A stretch of DNA of 64,000 nucleotides, from the NCBI RefSeq assembly GCF_017355935.1, contig NZ_JAFIQT010000001.1, forward strand, positions 1,426,001 to 1,490,000, given 5' to 3'. Each line of letters opens with the position of its first letter. Position 1 is the stretch's first letter. The DNA is from Telluribacter humicola. GTDB taxonomy: Bacteria > Bacteroidota > Bacteroidia > Cytophagales > Spirosomataceae. Of this stretch, positions 43,668 through 53,544 are shown in pieces. The translations under genes were made by a program, and so were the position numbers. The notes beneath the pieces are model-generated. The model made no database searches, was not told where the DNA came from, and saw only the letters and a list, made by a program, of their open reading frames with translations.

Positions 43668-45713
43668 CTATCTGACTACCGGAAAGGCTACAATCCTGAC
43701 TTTAGTACATCCGTAAGGGATCAGCGTGATGGTCTCGGTGGCATCACTCACCTTGCCCTTATACAAGCCATTGCGGTCAGTGACCGGTTGCCGGGCCAGA
43801 CCATCTACCAGTTGCCAGCCGGGTATTTTTCGGGCAGTAGTTTTCAACTCAATAGGGGCATTATGGATGTTCCACACGAATGAATCGGTTATAGGTCTGG
43901 TAGTGACCTGTACATTTTTTAGGGGCTCTTTGATTACCTGTTCTACCAAGCCGTAGTTCCAGTCGCCTTTGGGATAGATGCTGTAGTACTGGCCTTCGGC
44001 CTCATTATGCCCCTCTTCCCACTGTTCTTCCAGTCGTAGTGCATATACCAGCGGTCCTCGCTCAATGGTTCTGGAGTTTTTGGCCCAGTTGGAGGTCGTT
44101 ACCTCCATGGGCAGGTGTAGCGTCAGTTTATCTCCGTTTTTCCAAGTCTGGTGGTGTGTATATAGCTGTCCGCCTTTGACAGTACTTATTTTTTTTCCAT
44201 TCACCGTGACGGTAGCCTCCTTGCACCAGGCTGGGATTCGGAGCTGGAACGGGAAAGCCACCGCCTTCGGAGTATTTATTTCGAAGTGGATTACATCGTC
44301 GAAGGGGTAGTTTGTGACTTCATTGATGGTGATCTCTGTGTTGTCGCTGCCTACTTTAGCTTTGAGTTGGTTGGGGGCATAGGCCAGCGCAGCTAGTCCT
44401 TTACCCGGAGTAGTGTACCAGAGGTGCTGGGCGAACTTGGTCCAACCCTGGTGCATATTGGCCAGGCAGCAGGTGTATCCGCTCCGCATGCCAAATACGT
44501 TGTTCATCTCACGATCAAAGGGGAGAGAAAAATCAAAAACACCCCTCGACACCTGTACCTGATTGGCAATCTGGAAGTACTGCTTGGCGTTGAAGTCATC
44601 AGTAGTTTGGGTCGGGAGGGCGTTGAAGGTCATCCGTTCCAGAGCATCCATATAGTGTATATCACCAGTGATAGAGATGATCTTCTCCAGAGAGAACATC
44701 GACTCTACAATGGCGCACAGCTCTACCCCCTGCGTGGGATCATTGCCGTGAAGATCTTCATCACCCGAGAAGATACCCATCGGTAAGCCATGGAGCGTCA
44801 TCAGGTCGTTAAATCCTGTTTTAAGCGCTTTGAGATAAGCTTCATCATTAGTCCGCTGGTAGTTGATGGCGGGAGCTTTCAGAGCCATACCTACGTTTAC
44901 GGCGTGCCGGTGCATCCAGTTCTGGCTGTTTTGGTTAGTAGCCGCTCCAATGGCCCAGTCGCGGTTGCCCAGCCAGGTACTCCAGGGGAATGACTGCGCC
45001 TCTATCAAGGAAGCCAGCTCCAGCAGGGACCGGTCCTTTGTGATGCTATACAGCCACTGGGCCATCATGGCATTGTCGGTACCGCGAGAGGTAGCCCATT
45101 CGGTCCATTTACCCACAGGGCACTTCTTGAGGCTTTGCAGCTGGTAGTGGAAGTACTTCGTCATGAACGGGATGACGCGCGGGTCCTGCGTTGCCGTGTA
45201 GTACTGCTGCAGTACTTTCAGCATAATCATCTTGGGCCACCAGTCTTCACCCTGTTCACAGTTATCAGCAGTAATCTGTACTCCCTGCTCCCGCTCTGCC
45301 TTCGTGATAGGGCCAAAGTAGCCCGAAGGCCGCTGATGGTCGAGCGTCCAGTTGATGTACTTCAATACTTTTTCCTGAAGAGGCTTGCTGTCTAGCAGGT
45401 AAGCCAGCGGTACCGCGCCATCCAGCCAGTAGGGTGTTTCTTCCCAGCCGTCACCTTTACCCCCAAGCCAGCCATTATCTTTACTGATCTTGGCGTGTAC
45501 TTCATCCAGGTGCCCGGTCGTACCTTTCTGCATAATCATGAGCTGATTCCGAAGCCAGCCTGTAGGCTTGACAGCCCCCAGAGGAAGTTCTATAAAGACA
45601 GGCTTAGTATAGGCTTCATCACCAGCCTGTTTGCCAGCGGTACCCGGTTTCTGTGGGCCAGAGGTAAAGGAGGTTAACAGTAGCAAAGTAGCGGCCAGAG
45701 ATAGCGATTTCAT
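43668..45713 (-). CDS. Glycoside hydrolase family 127 (DUF1680), beta-L-arabinofuranosidase-like
   Basis: 681 residues from the chosen Met; the frame opens at 45746. A signal peptide (SLAATLLLLTSFTSG) directs export. The (alpha/alpha)6-barrel region contains WEETPYWLDGAVPLAYLL. The metal/thiolate site includes VELCAIVESMFSLEKI and SGYTCCLANMHQGWTKF, where the paired Cys matches the zinc-bound catalytic cysteine of characterised GH127 enzymes. A C-terminal beta domain follows. The likely role is release of arabinofuranosyl residues from plant glycoproteins or polymers. It is not in a polysaccharide-utilisation locus here, since no SusC/SusD pair is near. Confidence 0.82.
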   Translation of the reverse strand: MKSLSLAATLLLLTSFTSGPQKPGTAGKQAGDEAYTKPVFIELPLGAVKPTGWLRNQLMIMQKGTTGHLDEVHAKISKDNGWLGGKGDGWEETPYWLDGAVPLAYLLDSKPLQEKVLKYINWTLDHQRPSGYFGPITKAEREQGVQITADNCEQGEDWWPKMIMLKVLQQYYTATQDPRVIPFMTKYFHYQLQSLKKCPVGKWTEWATSRGTDNAMMAQWLYSITKDRSLLELASLIEAQSFPWSTWLGNRDWAIGAATNQNSQNWMHRHAVNVGMALKAPAINYQRTNDEAYLKALKTGFNDLMTLHGLPMGIFSGDEDLHGNDPTQGVELCAIVESMFSLEKIISITGDIHYMDALERMTFNALPTQTTDDFNAKQYFQIANQVQVSRGVFDFSLPFDREMNNVFGMRSGYTCCLANMHQGWTKFAQHLWYTTPGKGLAALAYAPNQLKAKVGSDNTEITINEVTNYPFDDVIHFEINTPKAVAFPFQLRIPAWCKEATVTVNGKKISTVKGGQLYTHHQTWKNGDKLTLHLPMEVTTSNWAKNSRTIERGPLVYALRLEEQWEEGHNEAEGQYYSIYPKGDWNYGLVEQVIKEPLKNVQVTTRPITDSFVWNIHNAPIELKTTARKIPGWQLVDGLARQPVTDRNGLYKGKVSDATETITLIPYGCTKVRIVAFPVVR

Positions 45714-45792
45714 GAGTGAGATGCTGGTTATTGGATAAGGAGCCATTTTCTACACAAGCAGAAAAGAGGTTGCATCTAATCATGCAGGGACA

Positions 45793-45840
45793 TAAAACAG
45801 GAAGGTCTGTACGCTTGTCGGTACAGACCTTCCTGTTTTA
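45793..45840 (-). terminator. Terminator between hydrolase and GH127 genes
   Basis: A perfect 20-bp inverted repeat (45793-45812 with 45821-45840) with an 8-base loop. It ends in A/T tracts and begins 24 bases after the alpha/beta hydrolase stop. One of the strongest hairpins in the window. Confidence 0.88.
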
Positions 45841-45863
45841 TAAAGTAACAAGTAGATAAGCTA

Positions 45864-46769
45864 CTAGCTGGCTGGTTGATTCTGAAACGCAGCAAAGATA
45901 TTTCGTGTAATTTTTTCAGCCGAGATGTTATGTTCCTCACCCGGATACAGAATATACGAACTGGGAACACGCAGGGCTTTGAGCTTTTTATAAAGAAGTA
46001 CCCCGTGCTGGTTAGAAACAAGGTTGTCATCGGCACCATAAAGCAGAATAGTACGGGGAGAGCGGAAGCTGGCCAGATAAAAAGGGCTAGCCTGAATAAA
46101 AGCATCGAGAGGACCTTCATACTTAGCGCCTATTAGGTACTGCACATTCGGCTGTAGACTTTTATCAACCAGTTCCTTCATACATAGCTCAGTAGGGGCA
46201 GCAACTGCTACAACAGTCTGAATAATTTGATTTTTATTATCCCCATAGGCATGAGTAAGGGCAATATGTCCGCCAGCGCTAACTCCGGCTATCATGTAGC
46301 CCTTGTCTTTAATATTATACTTGCCGGCATTTTCAACCAGATAATCAACCGCGGCGCTGATATCCTCACGCTGGAGTGAAATCAGATTGCCGCTATCCGT
46401 AGCGATACGGTAATTTACGTTAACAATAGCCAGGTTTTTCTTAGCCTTTTTCAGTAATCCTACTGTCGAGGCCAGGTAAAATTTATCACCCGTAGTCCAG
46501 CCACCTCCGTGTACAAGAATCACAACCTCAGCTGGATTCTTTTCCAATGAAAGTGGCAGCGTTATATCAAATTTCTGCAGCGGACCTTTCCCATACGGCA
46601 CGTCATTAATCTCTACATAATCAATAATAGGGTCATTAAGAGTAGTGGTAGTGGGATCGACAAACCCTAAATCCTGACATCCGGTAAATATCAAAGAAAT
46701 TACGCCTAGGGCAAGGCACAGAGCCATACGTATTCCTTTGCGAGAAATATAAAAAGTACCCATAGTCAT
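45864..46769 (-). CDS. Alpha/beta hydrolase lipoprotein
   Basis: 301 residues. A lipoprotein signal (MALCLALGVISLIFTGC) with a basic n-region places the mature protein outside the inner membrane. The hydrolase core has the oxyanion motif HGGGW (87-91), the nucleophile elbow GVSAGGH with Ser near 164, the acid in LLYGADDN, and the His in GEEHN. This is the carboxylesterase/acetyl-esterase pattern of the hormone-sensitive-lipase group. A possible role is deacetylation of a polysaccharide or xylan, given the neighbouring glycosidase, but the two are separated by a terminator. Confidence 0.85.
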   Translation of the reverse strand: MTMGTFYISRKGIRMALCLALGVISLIFTGCQDLGFVDPTTTTLNDPIIDYVEINDVPYGKGPLQKFDITLPLSLEKNPAEVVILVHGGGWTTGDKFYLASTVGLLKKAKKNLAIVNVNYRIATDSGNLISLQREDISAAVDYLVENAGKYNIKDKGYMIAGVSAGGHIALTHAYGDNKNQIIQTVVAVAAPTELCMKELVDKSLQPNVQYLIGAKYEGPLDAFIQASPFYLASFRSPRTILLYGADDNLVSNQHGVLLYKKLKALRVPSSYILYPGEEHNISAEKITRNIFAAFQNQPAS

Positions 46770-46917
46770 ATAAGTTTATGTCTGTTTTGCCTATAAAATA
46801 TGCGTAGAAGCAGAGGATATAGATGTACATATAAGCATAAAACCCATGCCATTGTTATATTATCCGCTTTACCATTTAGTAATCGGCAGAAAATGCACAA
46901 AATCGGGTACTTTTTCT

Positions 46918-48141
46918 TTAAATCTTTATAAATAGCTTTTTCTTGTACATCCAGTATAGTACAAGCCATTGCACCAGTAAAATCACTCCTCCGCTTATTA
47001 GTGTGCGGTACGTAGAGCCGAATAAAAGATCATACTGCTGGCTTATATGTATTCGAAATGACTGATCAATGAAGCCTACTACTGTATGTGCCAGTACGTA
47101 GGCCGCGATAGAATTCATACCAACTACGATGAGCGGTAAGAACCACCTGCGGGTCTGAAGGATATCTACAACATAATAAAATCCTGCCAGTAAGATAAAG
47201 CACCATCCTCCACTGAATAAGGTCCAGGTAGGGGTCCAGATTCTTTTGATGTTGGGAGCGATACCCGACCAGTTAAGGATAACAGCTACTGCAAGTAGCA
47301 GTACCCCCGTAATCAACAATCGCTTCAATAGCGAACCGGCCGAAGTTCTGCCCTTGATCCACTGTCCGGCCAGCAGGCCCAGGATCATGGTACCCAGGGT
47401 CGGGATAAAGCTAAGTGTAGCATAGCCTCCTCCGTTGTAGAGGAAGGGCTTCTCGCGCGGGAACAGGTTCAGGAACCATCGGTCAAAAGCCCAGGCGGCA
47501 TTAGTATTCTTGTTCCAGTGAGCGGCAAAGCCCTGTAAGTGGTGGGGCCAGTCGGCTGCTACCCCGGCCTGTGCCCAGTCAAAATCCGGCCCGGGTAGGG
47601 GATACAGAGCAAAGAGCAGCCAGTAGCCTACCAGTACTGCTGCCAGGGCGGCCCACTGGATTCGGGGAGTAGTGAATCCCAAAGCAAACAGAAAAGGGTA
47701 GCCAAGACCTATCTGCGTTAGCGTATCTTCAAAAGTAAAATTAGTCTGCTGGCTGTACATAGACCGCAGAAAGATACCCAGCAGGATCAGGATCAGTGAC
47801 CGGCGTAGCATGTGTAGCCACAGGTAGGTAGTACTGTGTCCCCTGCTGGACCGGCTGGCTATAGAGTAAGGCAGCGCTACCCCTACCAGAAAAGTGAACG
47901 AGGGCTGTATAAGGTCGTGCAATGAACATCCTACCCAGGGCACGTGGTCCTGGTGGTGATGAAGAAACGACCAGAACGAACTACCAGGGGCCGCTTCGGC
48001 TACGTGAGCAAACTCGAGTACTTCAGCCATCATTAGCAGCATGACAAATCCACGGTACGCATCTACGGAAGATAGCCGCTGAGGAGGAGTAAGAGTAACG
48101 GTTTCCTGCCGGGGCAGGGAAGGATTCAGGAGTGTGTCCAT
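46918..48141 (-). CDS. DUF5009 membrane acyltransferase (HGSNAT-like)
   Basis: 407 residues with about ten membrane helices. The N-terminal RLSSVDAYRGFVMLLMMAE and the following FLHHHQDHVPWVGCSLHDLIQPSFTFLVGVALPYSI are the conserved signature of the family related to heparan-alpha-glucosaminide N-acetyltransferase. Members probably move an acyl group from cytosolic acyl-CoA to an extracytoplasmic amino-sugar or similar acceptor. The start codon lies only two bases after the stop of the CotH gene, so the two are translationally coupled. Confidence 0.85.
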   Translation of the reverse strand: MDTLLNPSLPRQETVTLTPPQRLSSVDAYRGFVMLLMMAEVLEFAHVAEAAPGSSFWSFLHHHQDHVPWVGCSLHDLIQPSFTFLVGVALPYSIASRSSRGHSTTYLWLHMLRRSLILILLGIFLRSMYSQQTNFTFEDTLTQIGLGYPFLFALGFTTPRIQWAALAAVLVGYWLLFALYPLPGPDFDWAQAGVAADWPHHLQGFAAHWNKNTNAAWAFDRWFLNLFPREKPFLYNGGGYATLSFIPTLGTMILGLLAGQWIKGRTSAGSLLKRLLITGVLLLAVAVILNWSGIAPNIKRIWTPTWTLFSGGWCFILLAGFYYVVDILQTRRWFLPLIVVGMNSIAAYVLAHTVVGFIDQSFRIHISQQYDLLFGSTYRTLISGGVILLVQWLVLYWMYKKKLFIKI

Positions 48142-48143
48142 CG

Positions 48144-49793
48144 TTAAGGTTGGAGTAGTTTTTTAGTTGATATGATTCTGCCGTCTGCTTCCAGTACTAC
48201 CAGCTGGATCGGTTGGGCGTTAGTACTTTCAAGCTGTAATTGAGAATGATGAAGGCCGGGAGCCAGCCTGCCCAAATCCTTCTGGAGCGTTGCTCTGCCC
48301 CACAGGTCAATGGTTAATAATCGGACAGCAGAGACGGTAGGTAAGTTAAACTGTATCTGTACCTGCTTATGGAGGGCAGGATTAGGTGATAGCAGCAGGA
48401 GTGCTTCATTATTGCTGGCAGAAAGGCTACCCGTGACATCAGACCTAAAAGGAAGCAGCGCTTGGTCCATCCACTTCAGGCGCAGGCTGATCCAGTCCTT
48501 GAGGTATTTGACTTCATCCTGATAGGTATTGCCTACGTAGTAGTTGGGCCATAACTTCTGGCCTATAACCGGCCATCGCTGAAAGTTTCGTATCGGAGCT
48601 TCGTCCAGGCTGGTGATCGTGGAATCAATATACTGGTGGACTCGGTCGGTTTTTAGTACATCTTCCCTCAGCGACTGGTACCTCAGCCGTACCTTACGCG
48701 CAAAGTTGAAATCCATCAGCAGCCGGTTCCACCAGAATGGCATCTGGTTGGGCTCATTCTGGCATACATTATTAAAGTCAAAAGCCCAGCCCATGTACGA
48801 TTCACCCTGGCAGAAGTCAACGTTGCCGTACGCAAGGTTGAAGTCCCAGATCGGCCCCATTACCAGCTTTCCGCCTTTGCTTTCACGGTCCTTATAAAAG
48901 AAAGTACTTATACGATAGGCATCCACATTACGGCATACTTCGTTAATGATCAGATAGTCTACCCAGGAGTCCACATTTATGTACTTGGGATAGCCGGTGG
49001 CTTCATCCCGATAGCCCTCACTTTTCAATGCCGTTTCGAAGCTGGTCAGGTACTCCTTAATGTAGTTGAACTGAGCCTCTGTGATGTCTTCAATTTTGGG
49101 AAATTCGATTTGAATCGGGATAGACTTGTTGGATGAGGACTTAAAGGGCGACTCCCACGTACGCGAAGCTGAGCCTTCAGTTTTGTCCAGTTTCAGGATA
49201 TAGCCTCCCGTCAGCGCGTCGCCGGATGTATCGCTACTCTTTAGATTTGAGATATTAATCCGGTTCTTGTCACGCTTTATTTTTTCCATCAGGATATAAA
49301 GACCCTGATACTGGTCGTTCAGGATTACTTCGCAGTAGCGGGTTGGAGTAGCGTAGTGAGAGCTGAATTGCCGGTACAGCCCGTAGGTGAGTACTTCCCG
49401 AACCAGGGTCTTGTCGTTATAGGTCGCATTAAGTACCCAGTCCTCCTCGGCAGGCATACCCAGCAGCGGTGCACTGACACCTTCTTCTCCTTTGGCGTCA
49501 CGCAATTCAAAGCCGTAGGGCTTCTTTGGAAAAAGTATCCGGGAGGAAGACCCCCGCTGTTCAATTCCTATCGTACTTTCGAAAGAAGGCTTGTCAGTAG
49601 GAAAGTTGGTCTTGCCGGGGCCATTGTCAATAATCTTCAAAGAGGCTACGATCTTGGGCTCATTAGGAATTGCCTGGCCCCTGGTGTCGATGATCAGAAT
49701 GGGTAAGGTGGACGAATCCAATAGCTGAGCCACTGCCTGCTCACCTATAAATACGACACCGAATACGATCCAGAGTAAAAGTAACTTTCTCAT
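48144..49793 (-). CDS. CotH kinase family protein with T9SS tail
   Basis: 549 residues with a signal peptide. The CotH core (PF08757) shows GIEQRGSSSRILFPKKPYGFELRD, EDWVLNATYNDKTLVREVL, QGLYILMEKIKRDKNRINI and GPIWDFNLAYGN. These are the positions of the atypical kinase fold known from Bacillus CotH, which phosphorylates spore-coat proteins. A C-terminal domain of about 75 residues begins LLLSPNPALHKQVQIQF and ends LVVLEADGRIISTKK. It fits the type A type IX secretion sorting tail. The protein is therefore predicted to be exported to the surface. First gene of a two-gene unit. Confidence 0.87.
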   Translation of the reverse strand: MRKLLLLWIVFGVVFIGEQAVAQLLDSSTLPILIIDTRGQAIPNEPKIVASLKIIDNGPGKTNFPTDKPSFESTIGIEQRGSSSRILFPKKPYGFELRDAKGEEGVSAPLLGMPAEEDWVLNATYNDKTLVREVLTYGLYRQFSSHYATPTRYCEVILNDQYQGLYILMEKIKRDKNRINISNLKSSDTSGDALTGGYILKLDKTEGSASRTWESPFKSSSNKSIPIQIEFPKIEDITEAQFNYIKEYLTSFETALKSEGYRDEATGYPKYINVDSWVDYLIINEVCRNVDAYRISTFFYKDRESKGGKLVMGPIWDFNLAYGNVDFCQGESYMGWAFDFNNVCQNEPNQMPFWWNRLLMDFNFARKVRLRYQSLREDVLKTDRVHQYIDSTITSLDEAPIRNFQRWPVIGQKLWPNYYVGNTYQDEVKYLKDWISLRLKWMDQALLPFRSDVTGSLSASNNEALLLLSPNPALHKQVQIQFNLPTVSAVRLLTIDLWGRATLQKDLGRLAPGLHHSQLQLESTNAQPIQLVVLEADGRIISTKKLLQP

Positions 49794-49835
49794 AGGCAGA
49801 GTGGCTGAAAGATGAGGTGAGACGGGACTTATAAA

Positions 49836-49870
49836 AAAAGCCTCTTCCCAGTAATAGGAAAGAGGCTTTT
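49836..49870 (-). terminator. Terminator after the GMC oxidoreductase gene
   Basis: A 13-base stem with a single bulge (arms near 49836-49848 and 49857-49870). On the minus strand it is followed by a T run. It starts 21 bases after the oxidoreductase stop. Confidence 0.85.
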
Positions 49871-49890
49871 CTAAGAAAGCTAATGTATTT

Positions 49891-51612
49891 CTAGCTAATG
49901 TTCTGCTTTTTCAGCTCCTTAACGGCATGGTCAGCGGCGCGGGCGGTCATGGCCATGTAGGTGAGTGAAGGGTTTACGCAGGAGGCCGAAGTCATAAAGG
50001 CTCCGTCTGTTACGTATACGTTCTCAGCACCCCACACCTGGTTGTTACCATTCAGTACCGAAGTCTTGGGGTCACGTCCCATACGGGCAGTACCCATTTC
50101 ATGGATACCAATACCCAGGTTCTTGGTAGTATCGTTGTACGGATTTACATTCTTGAATCCGGCAGCTTCGAGCATTTCGGCGGCATCATTCATCATGTCT
50201 ACGCGCATTTTACGCTCGTTTTCACCGTATGCCGCATCAAATACAACCAGGGGTAGTCCCCATTTGTCTTTTTGGCTGGCGTGCAGGTACATACGGTTGC
50301 TCTCCTGAGGAAGTACCTCACCAAAACCACCCAGGTTCATACGCCAGGCACCGGGCTTAGAGATTTCCTCTTTGAAGGCGGCACCAAAACCATCCATGCT
50401 GCTACCACGGCCCCAGCTATCACGGCTGGCAGCACCCTGGTATCCAAATCCGCGCAGATAGTCACGCTTGTCGTTGCCCCAGTTGCGGTAACGGGTCACG
50501 TAGATACCATTGGCACGGCGACCAAAGTAGTACTTGTCCTGATGACCGTCAAACTCACCGCCTGCGCCTACGCCCAGGTGGTGGTCCATGATGTTGCGGC
50601 CCAGCTGATCACTTTCGTTGCCCAGTCCGTTGGGGAAGCGGCTCGACTTGGAGTTGAGCATGATAGAAGCCGAGGCAATGGCCGAAGCATTGAGGAAGAT
50701 AATCTTGGCGAAGTACTCACGGGCTTCCATCGTATTCTGATCGATTACCCGTACGCCAGTCGCTTTTCCAGCCTTATCGTCATAGATTACTTCGGTAACG
50801 ATAGCGTCAGTAACCAGAGTAAGGTTGCCGGTTTTCTGGGCAGCCGGTAGTGTACCCGCCTGGGTGCTGAAATAGCCACCGTAAGGACATCCGCGCATAC
50901 ACATGTTACGGAACTGACAAGCCGCACGACCAAGAGCAGTCTGGTGCTCCTGAGGAGCAGTCAGGTGAGCAGTACGGCCGATGATCATATGACGTCCGGG
51001 GAATTTAGACTCAACAACGTTTTTTACCTGCGTTTCAACGCAGTTCATCTGCATAGGAGGTTGGAACTGTCCATCAGGCAGTACATCTAGGCCATCCCGT
51101 GAACCACTCACCCCGATAAACCGCTCCACGTAGTCATACCAGGGAGCAATATCTTTGTAGCGGATCGGCCAGTCGATAGCTATGCCTTCTTTGGCGTTGG
51201 CCTCAAAGTCAGCTTCGTTCCAGCGGTAGCTCTGGCGACCCCACATAATCGAACGGCCTCCCAGGTGGTATCCTCTGATCCAGTCAAACGGACGATCCTC
51301 CAGGTAGGGGTTCTCCTTATCGTTTTCAAAATGGTGGCGGTGCTCTTCGTTAGCGGTATAGCCCGTACGATAGTTAGCCCAGTATTCTTCGCGAGCCAGG
51401 GTACTTACCCGGCCGCGGTGTTCAAATTCCCAGGGAGCGAGGGTGGCGGTTTTGTAGTCAACTACGTGCTTAATATCACGTCCGCGCTCCAGCATCAGTA
51501 CCTTCAGGCCTTTTTCAGTAAGTTCTTTAGCTGCCCAGCCTCCACTGATACCCGATCCCACTACAATGGCGTCGTAGGTAGCTTGTTGTTTAGCTTTTAT
51601 GTTAAGATTCAT
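49891..51612 (-). CDS. GMC family oxidoreductase
   Basis: 573 residues. The FAD fold starts DAIVVGSGISGGWAAKELTEKG, with VLMLERG after it. The GMC-type RSIMWGRQSYRW, the Cys-rich CQFRNMCMRGCPYGGYF and the C-terminal GIHEMGTARMG and NPSLTYMAMTARAADH follow. The His of the HEMGT motif is the usual active-site base. It oxidises a sugar, polyol or alcohol. The gene for the small, exported subunit directly precedes it (81 bases), matching membrane-bound gluconate/sorbitol dehydrogenase complexes. No cytochrome subunit is adjacent. Confidence 0.9.
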   Translation of the reverse strand: MNLNIKAKQQATYDAIVVGSGISGGWAAKELTEKGLKVLMLERGRDIKHVVDYKTATLAPWEFEHRGRVSTLAREEYWANYRTGYTANEEHRHHFENDKENPYLEDRPFDWIRGYHLGGRSIMWGRQSYRWNEADFEANAKEGIAIDWPIRYKDIAPWYDYVERFIGVSGSRDGLDVLPDGQFQPPMQMNCVETQVKNVVESKFPGRHMIIGRTAHLTAPQEHQTALGRAACQFRNMCMRGCPYGGYFSTQAGTLPAAQKTGNLTLVTDAIVTEVIYDDKAGKATGVRVIDQNTMEAREYFAKIIFLNASAIASASIMLNSKSSRFPNGLGNESDQLGRNIMDHHLGVGAGGEFDGHQDKYYFGRRANGIYVTRYRNWGNDKRDYLRGFGYQGAASRDSWGRGSSMDGFGAAFKEEISKPGAWRMNLGGFGEVLPQESNRMYLHASQKDKWGLPLVVFDAAYGENERKMRVDMMNDAAEMLEAAGFKNVNPYNDTTKNLGIGIHEMGTARMGRDPKTSVLNGNNQVWGAENVYVTDGAFMTSASCVNPSLTYMAMTARAADHAVKELKKQNIS

Positions 51613-51693
51613 GAGTAGTAGTAATATAAAAGGAGTTAACAGAAAGCGAATAGGAGGGAGGGTTAAATCCCGTTATTCACCTATGATTATAAA

Positions 51694-52293
51694 TTACATA
51701 GCCCAGGCTTTCTGACCGGGTTTGAGGTCGATGCATCCTTCGTACTTGGTAGGTACCGCTACGTATTCCAGAGCTTGAGTAGCTCCCTGCTCTGATGTGA
51801 AGTAACCTAGTAGTGTAAGTTCTTTCATCAGGCGGAAGAAAGGTACCCCCGGCTCTTCGAAGACTTTACCCGCTTCTTTGGCTTTGGTCCGTTCTTCTCC
51901 TATTTTTTTCAATTCTTCATTGGATTCCTTCTCGAGTGCAGTCAGGATCTGAGTTCTTTTCTCAGGTGTGGCATCCATGAAATCCTCATCATTGAGTTTT
52001 TCCAGACCTGCGGCGAATTTCTCCTGATCCTTGGTGTAGTAGCAGTCTTTGAGCATTGTCTGAATGAACTCTCCGACCTTGGCATCTTTGGCACCAGGGG
52101 TGTCTGTTTTTGGGATAATAGTTTCAGCAACTTCTGAAACAAGGGTCAGCTGATCGTTAGAGAACGCAAAGCTGGTAGCTTTGGTCGTTTCGTCAGCGGT
52201 CTTGCAGCCTTCCAGAAAGGCGACTAGTGTGGGGGCTGAGAGCGTTCCCCCCATTAGTAGCGCCACGCGGGCAAGAGCATCACGTCTATTCAT
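51694..52293 (-). CDS. Gluconate 2-dehydrogenase subunit 3 family protein
   Basis: 199 residues with an N-terminal NRRDALARVALLMGG twin-arginine-like signal and a Cys at about residue 30 that may be lipidated. The rest is helical with AETIIPKTDTPGAKDAKVGEFI, the core motif of PF13618. It is the small subunit that escorts the GMC oxidoreductase through the Tat pathway and probably stabilises it in the periplasm. The catalytic subunit is encoded 81 bases downstream. Confidence 0.88.
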   Translation of the reverse strand: MNRRDALARVALLMGGTLSAPTLVAFLEGCKTADETTKATSFAFSNDQLTLVSEVAETIIPKTDTPGAKDAKVGEFIQTMLKDCYYTKDQEKFAAGLEKLNDEDFMDATPEKRTQILTALEKESNEELKKIGEERTKAKEAGKVFEEPGVPFFRLMKELTLLGYFTSEQGATQALEYVAVPTKYEGCIDLKPGQKAWAM

Positions 52294-52542
52294 TAGGTTG
52301 TATTTTTATAAAAAGGGTTAACAATGCAGAATGTAAAAATACATTTGGTTTGTACAAAATATGAAATAATAACGTCTTTATTTTTGAATTATTTGTATCT
52401 AAAATAGATAATATATCAATACCAGGCATATTGTTTTTGAAATTTTCTAAAACTTGATCTGAAGAATCTGGTTTGAATTAAATCCATGTGAGAGCTGTTG
52501 TCGAATGAACAGTTCATCAGTAATCATCAAAAAGAAAAGCAT

Positions 52543-53241
52543 ATGTTTAAGCCAATAACTCCAGCTATAACTATAGATATTGTTTCGGATGTAGTATGTC
52601 CCTGGTGCTACGTGGGCAAAAAGCGTCTGGAAACGGCACTGACGGAGCTGCCGGAGGGGTCAGAAGTAAATATTACCTGGCACCCTTTCCAGCTTGACCC
52701 TACCATACCTGATCAGGGTATGGAGCGGGAGGAATACTTCCTGAGAAAGTTTGGTAATGAAGGTAAAGTAGAGCAGATGCATGCTCACCTGACCAACATA
52801 GGTCACGAAGTAGGTATTGACTTCCGGTTTGATACGATCACTTACGTGCTGAATACGATCTCCCTGCACAAGCTTTTGCACGTAGCCGGGCAGGAGGGCT
52901 TTAAGGACAAGGCCGAAGAGATTCTGTTCAAAGCGTACTTCACCGATGGTAAAGATCTCAGGGAGGCGTCGGTACTGGCCAAACTGTTTGAGCCTTTCGG
53001 TTGGAATCAGGAAAAGGTTGAGTCTATCCTGGCCGATGATGCCATTGGCTACGAAGTAAAGCAGGAGATTGCGCACTACCAGAGCATGGGCGTCAGCGGG
53101 GTACCTTTCTTTATCGTGAATAATAAGTATGGTATATCGGGAGCCCAGCCTTCTGAAGTGTTTGTTCAGGCGCTTACCACTGTTCGTGATGAAATGCTGG
53201 AAGCCATGAGCGGGCAAGCCTGCGGACCGGAAGGTTGTTAA
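52543..53241 (+). CDS. DsbA family oxidoreductase (FrnE-like)
   Basis: 232 residues from the ATG; the frame extends upstream from a TTG with an unconvincing hydrophilic leader. It has a thioredoxin-fold start ITIDIVSDVVCPWCYVGK with the CPWC redox motif at about residues 19-22, ETALTELPEGSEV, a helical insertion, and the cis-Pro region SMGVSGVPFFIVNNKYGISGAQ. This is the FrnE/2-hydroxychromene-2-carboxylate isomerase-like branch, which acts in the cytoplasm on disulfides or small molecules. It is divergent from the GMC subunit gene and followed by a terminator. Confidence 0.9.
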   Translation: MFKPITPAITIDIVSDVVCPWCYVGKKRLETALTELPEGSEVNITWHPFQLDPTIPDQGMEREEYFLRKFGNEGKVEQMHAHLTNIGHEVGIDFRFDTITYVLNTISLHKLLHVAGQEGFKDKAEEILFKAYFTDGKDLREASVLAKLFEPFGWNQEKVESILADDAIGYEVKQEIAHYQSMGVSGVPFFIVNNKYGISGAQPSEVFVQALTTVRDEMLEAMSGQACGPEGC

Positions 53242-53261
53242 TACAAATAATATCAAAACAT

Positions 53262-53301
53262 AGAGCCTACCTGCTAGTATATATCAGGTGGGCTCTGTTT
53301 T
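53262..53301 (+). terminator. Terminator after the DsbA-family gene
   Basis: A 12-bp stem with one G-T pair (53262-53273 with 53285-53296) is followed by TGTTTTT. Confidence 0.82.
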
Positions 53302-53544
53302 TATGAAGGCAGGTTAATCAACTCTAGTTGCTCTCATATAAGCCTCTATTGCACTGTATGGAAGTTTTTAGCTGGAAAGGTGTTCGCCTGGGAGCTGTAA
53401 AACAGACAGGTCAGTGATAGTTAGTACAAAGTATAGGAGGAGATACTTTGTGTAGGTCATCAGTAAAAATTACTTTTATCATTGCAATTAGAAGTGACTT
53501 TCCCTTAATTTTCGCAAATATTATAAATCTTCCCACCCATTACC
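53302..53544. other. Upstream region of the NtrC-like gene
   Basis: With the preceding terminator this is a gap of about 300 bases without a gene. A perfect 9-bp inverted repeat (53426-53434 with 53443-53451) has an 8-base purine loop and may be an operator. No TAnnTTTG box was seen close to the start. Confidence 0.4.

Noticed and set aside
45776-46120. A 114-codon minus-strand frame overlapping the alpha/beta hydrolase end
   Set aside because: It is out of frame with a hydrolase carrying a full catalytic set and runs through the terminator hairpin.
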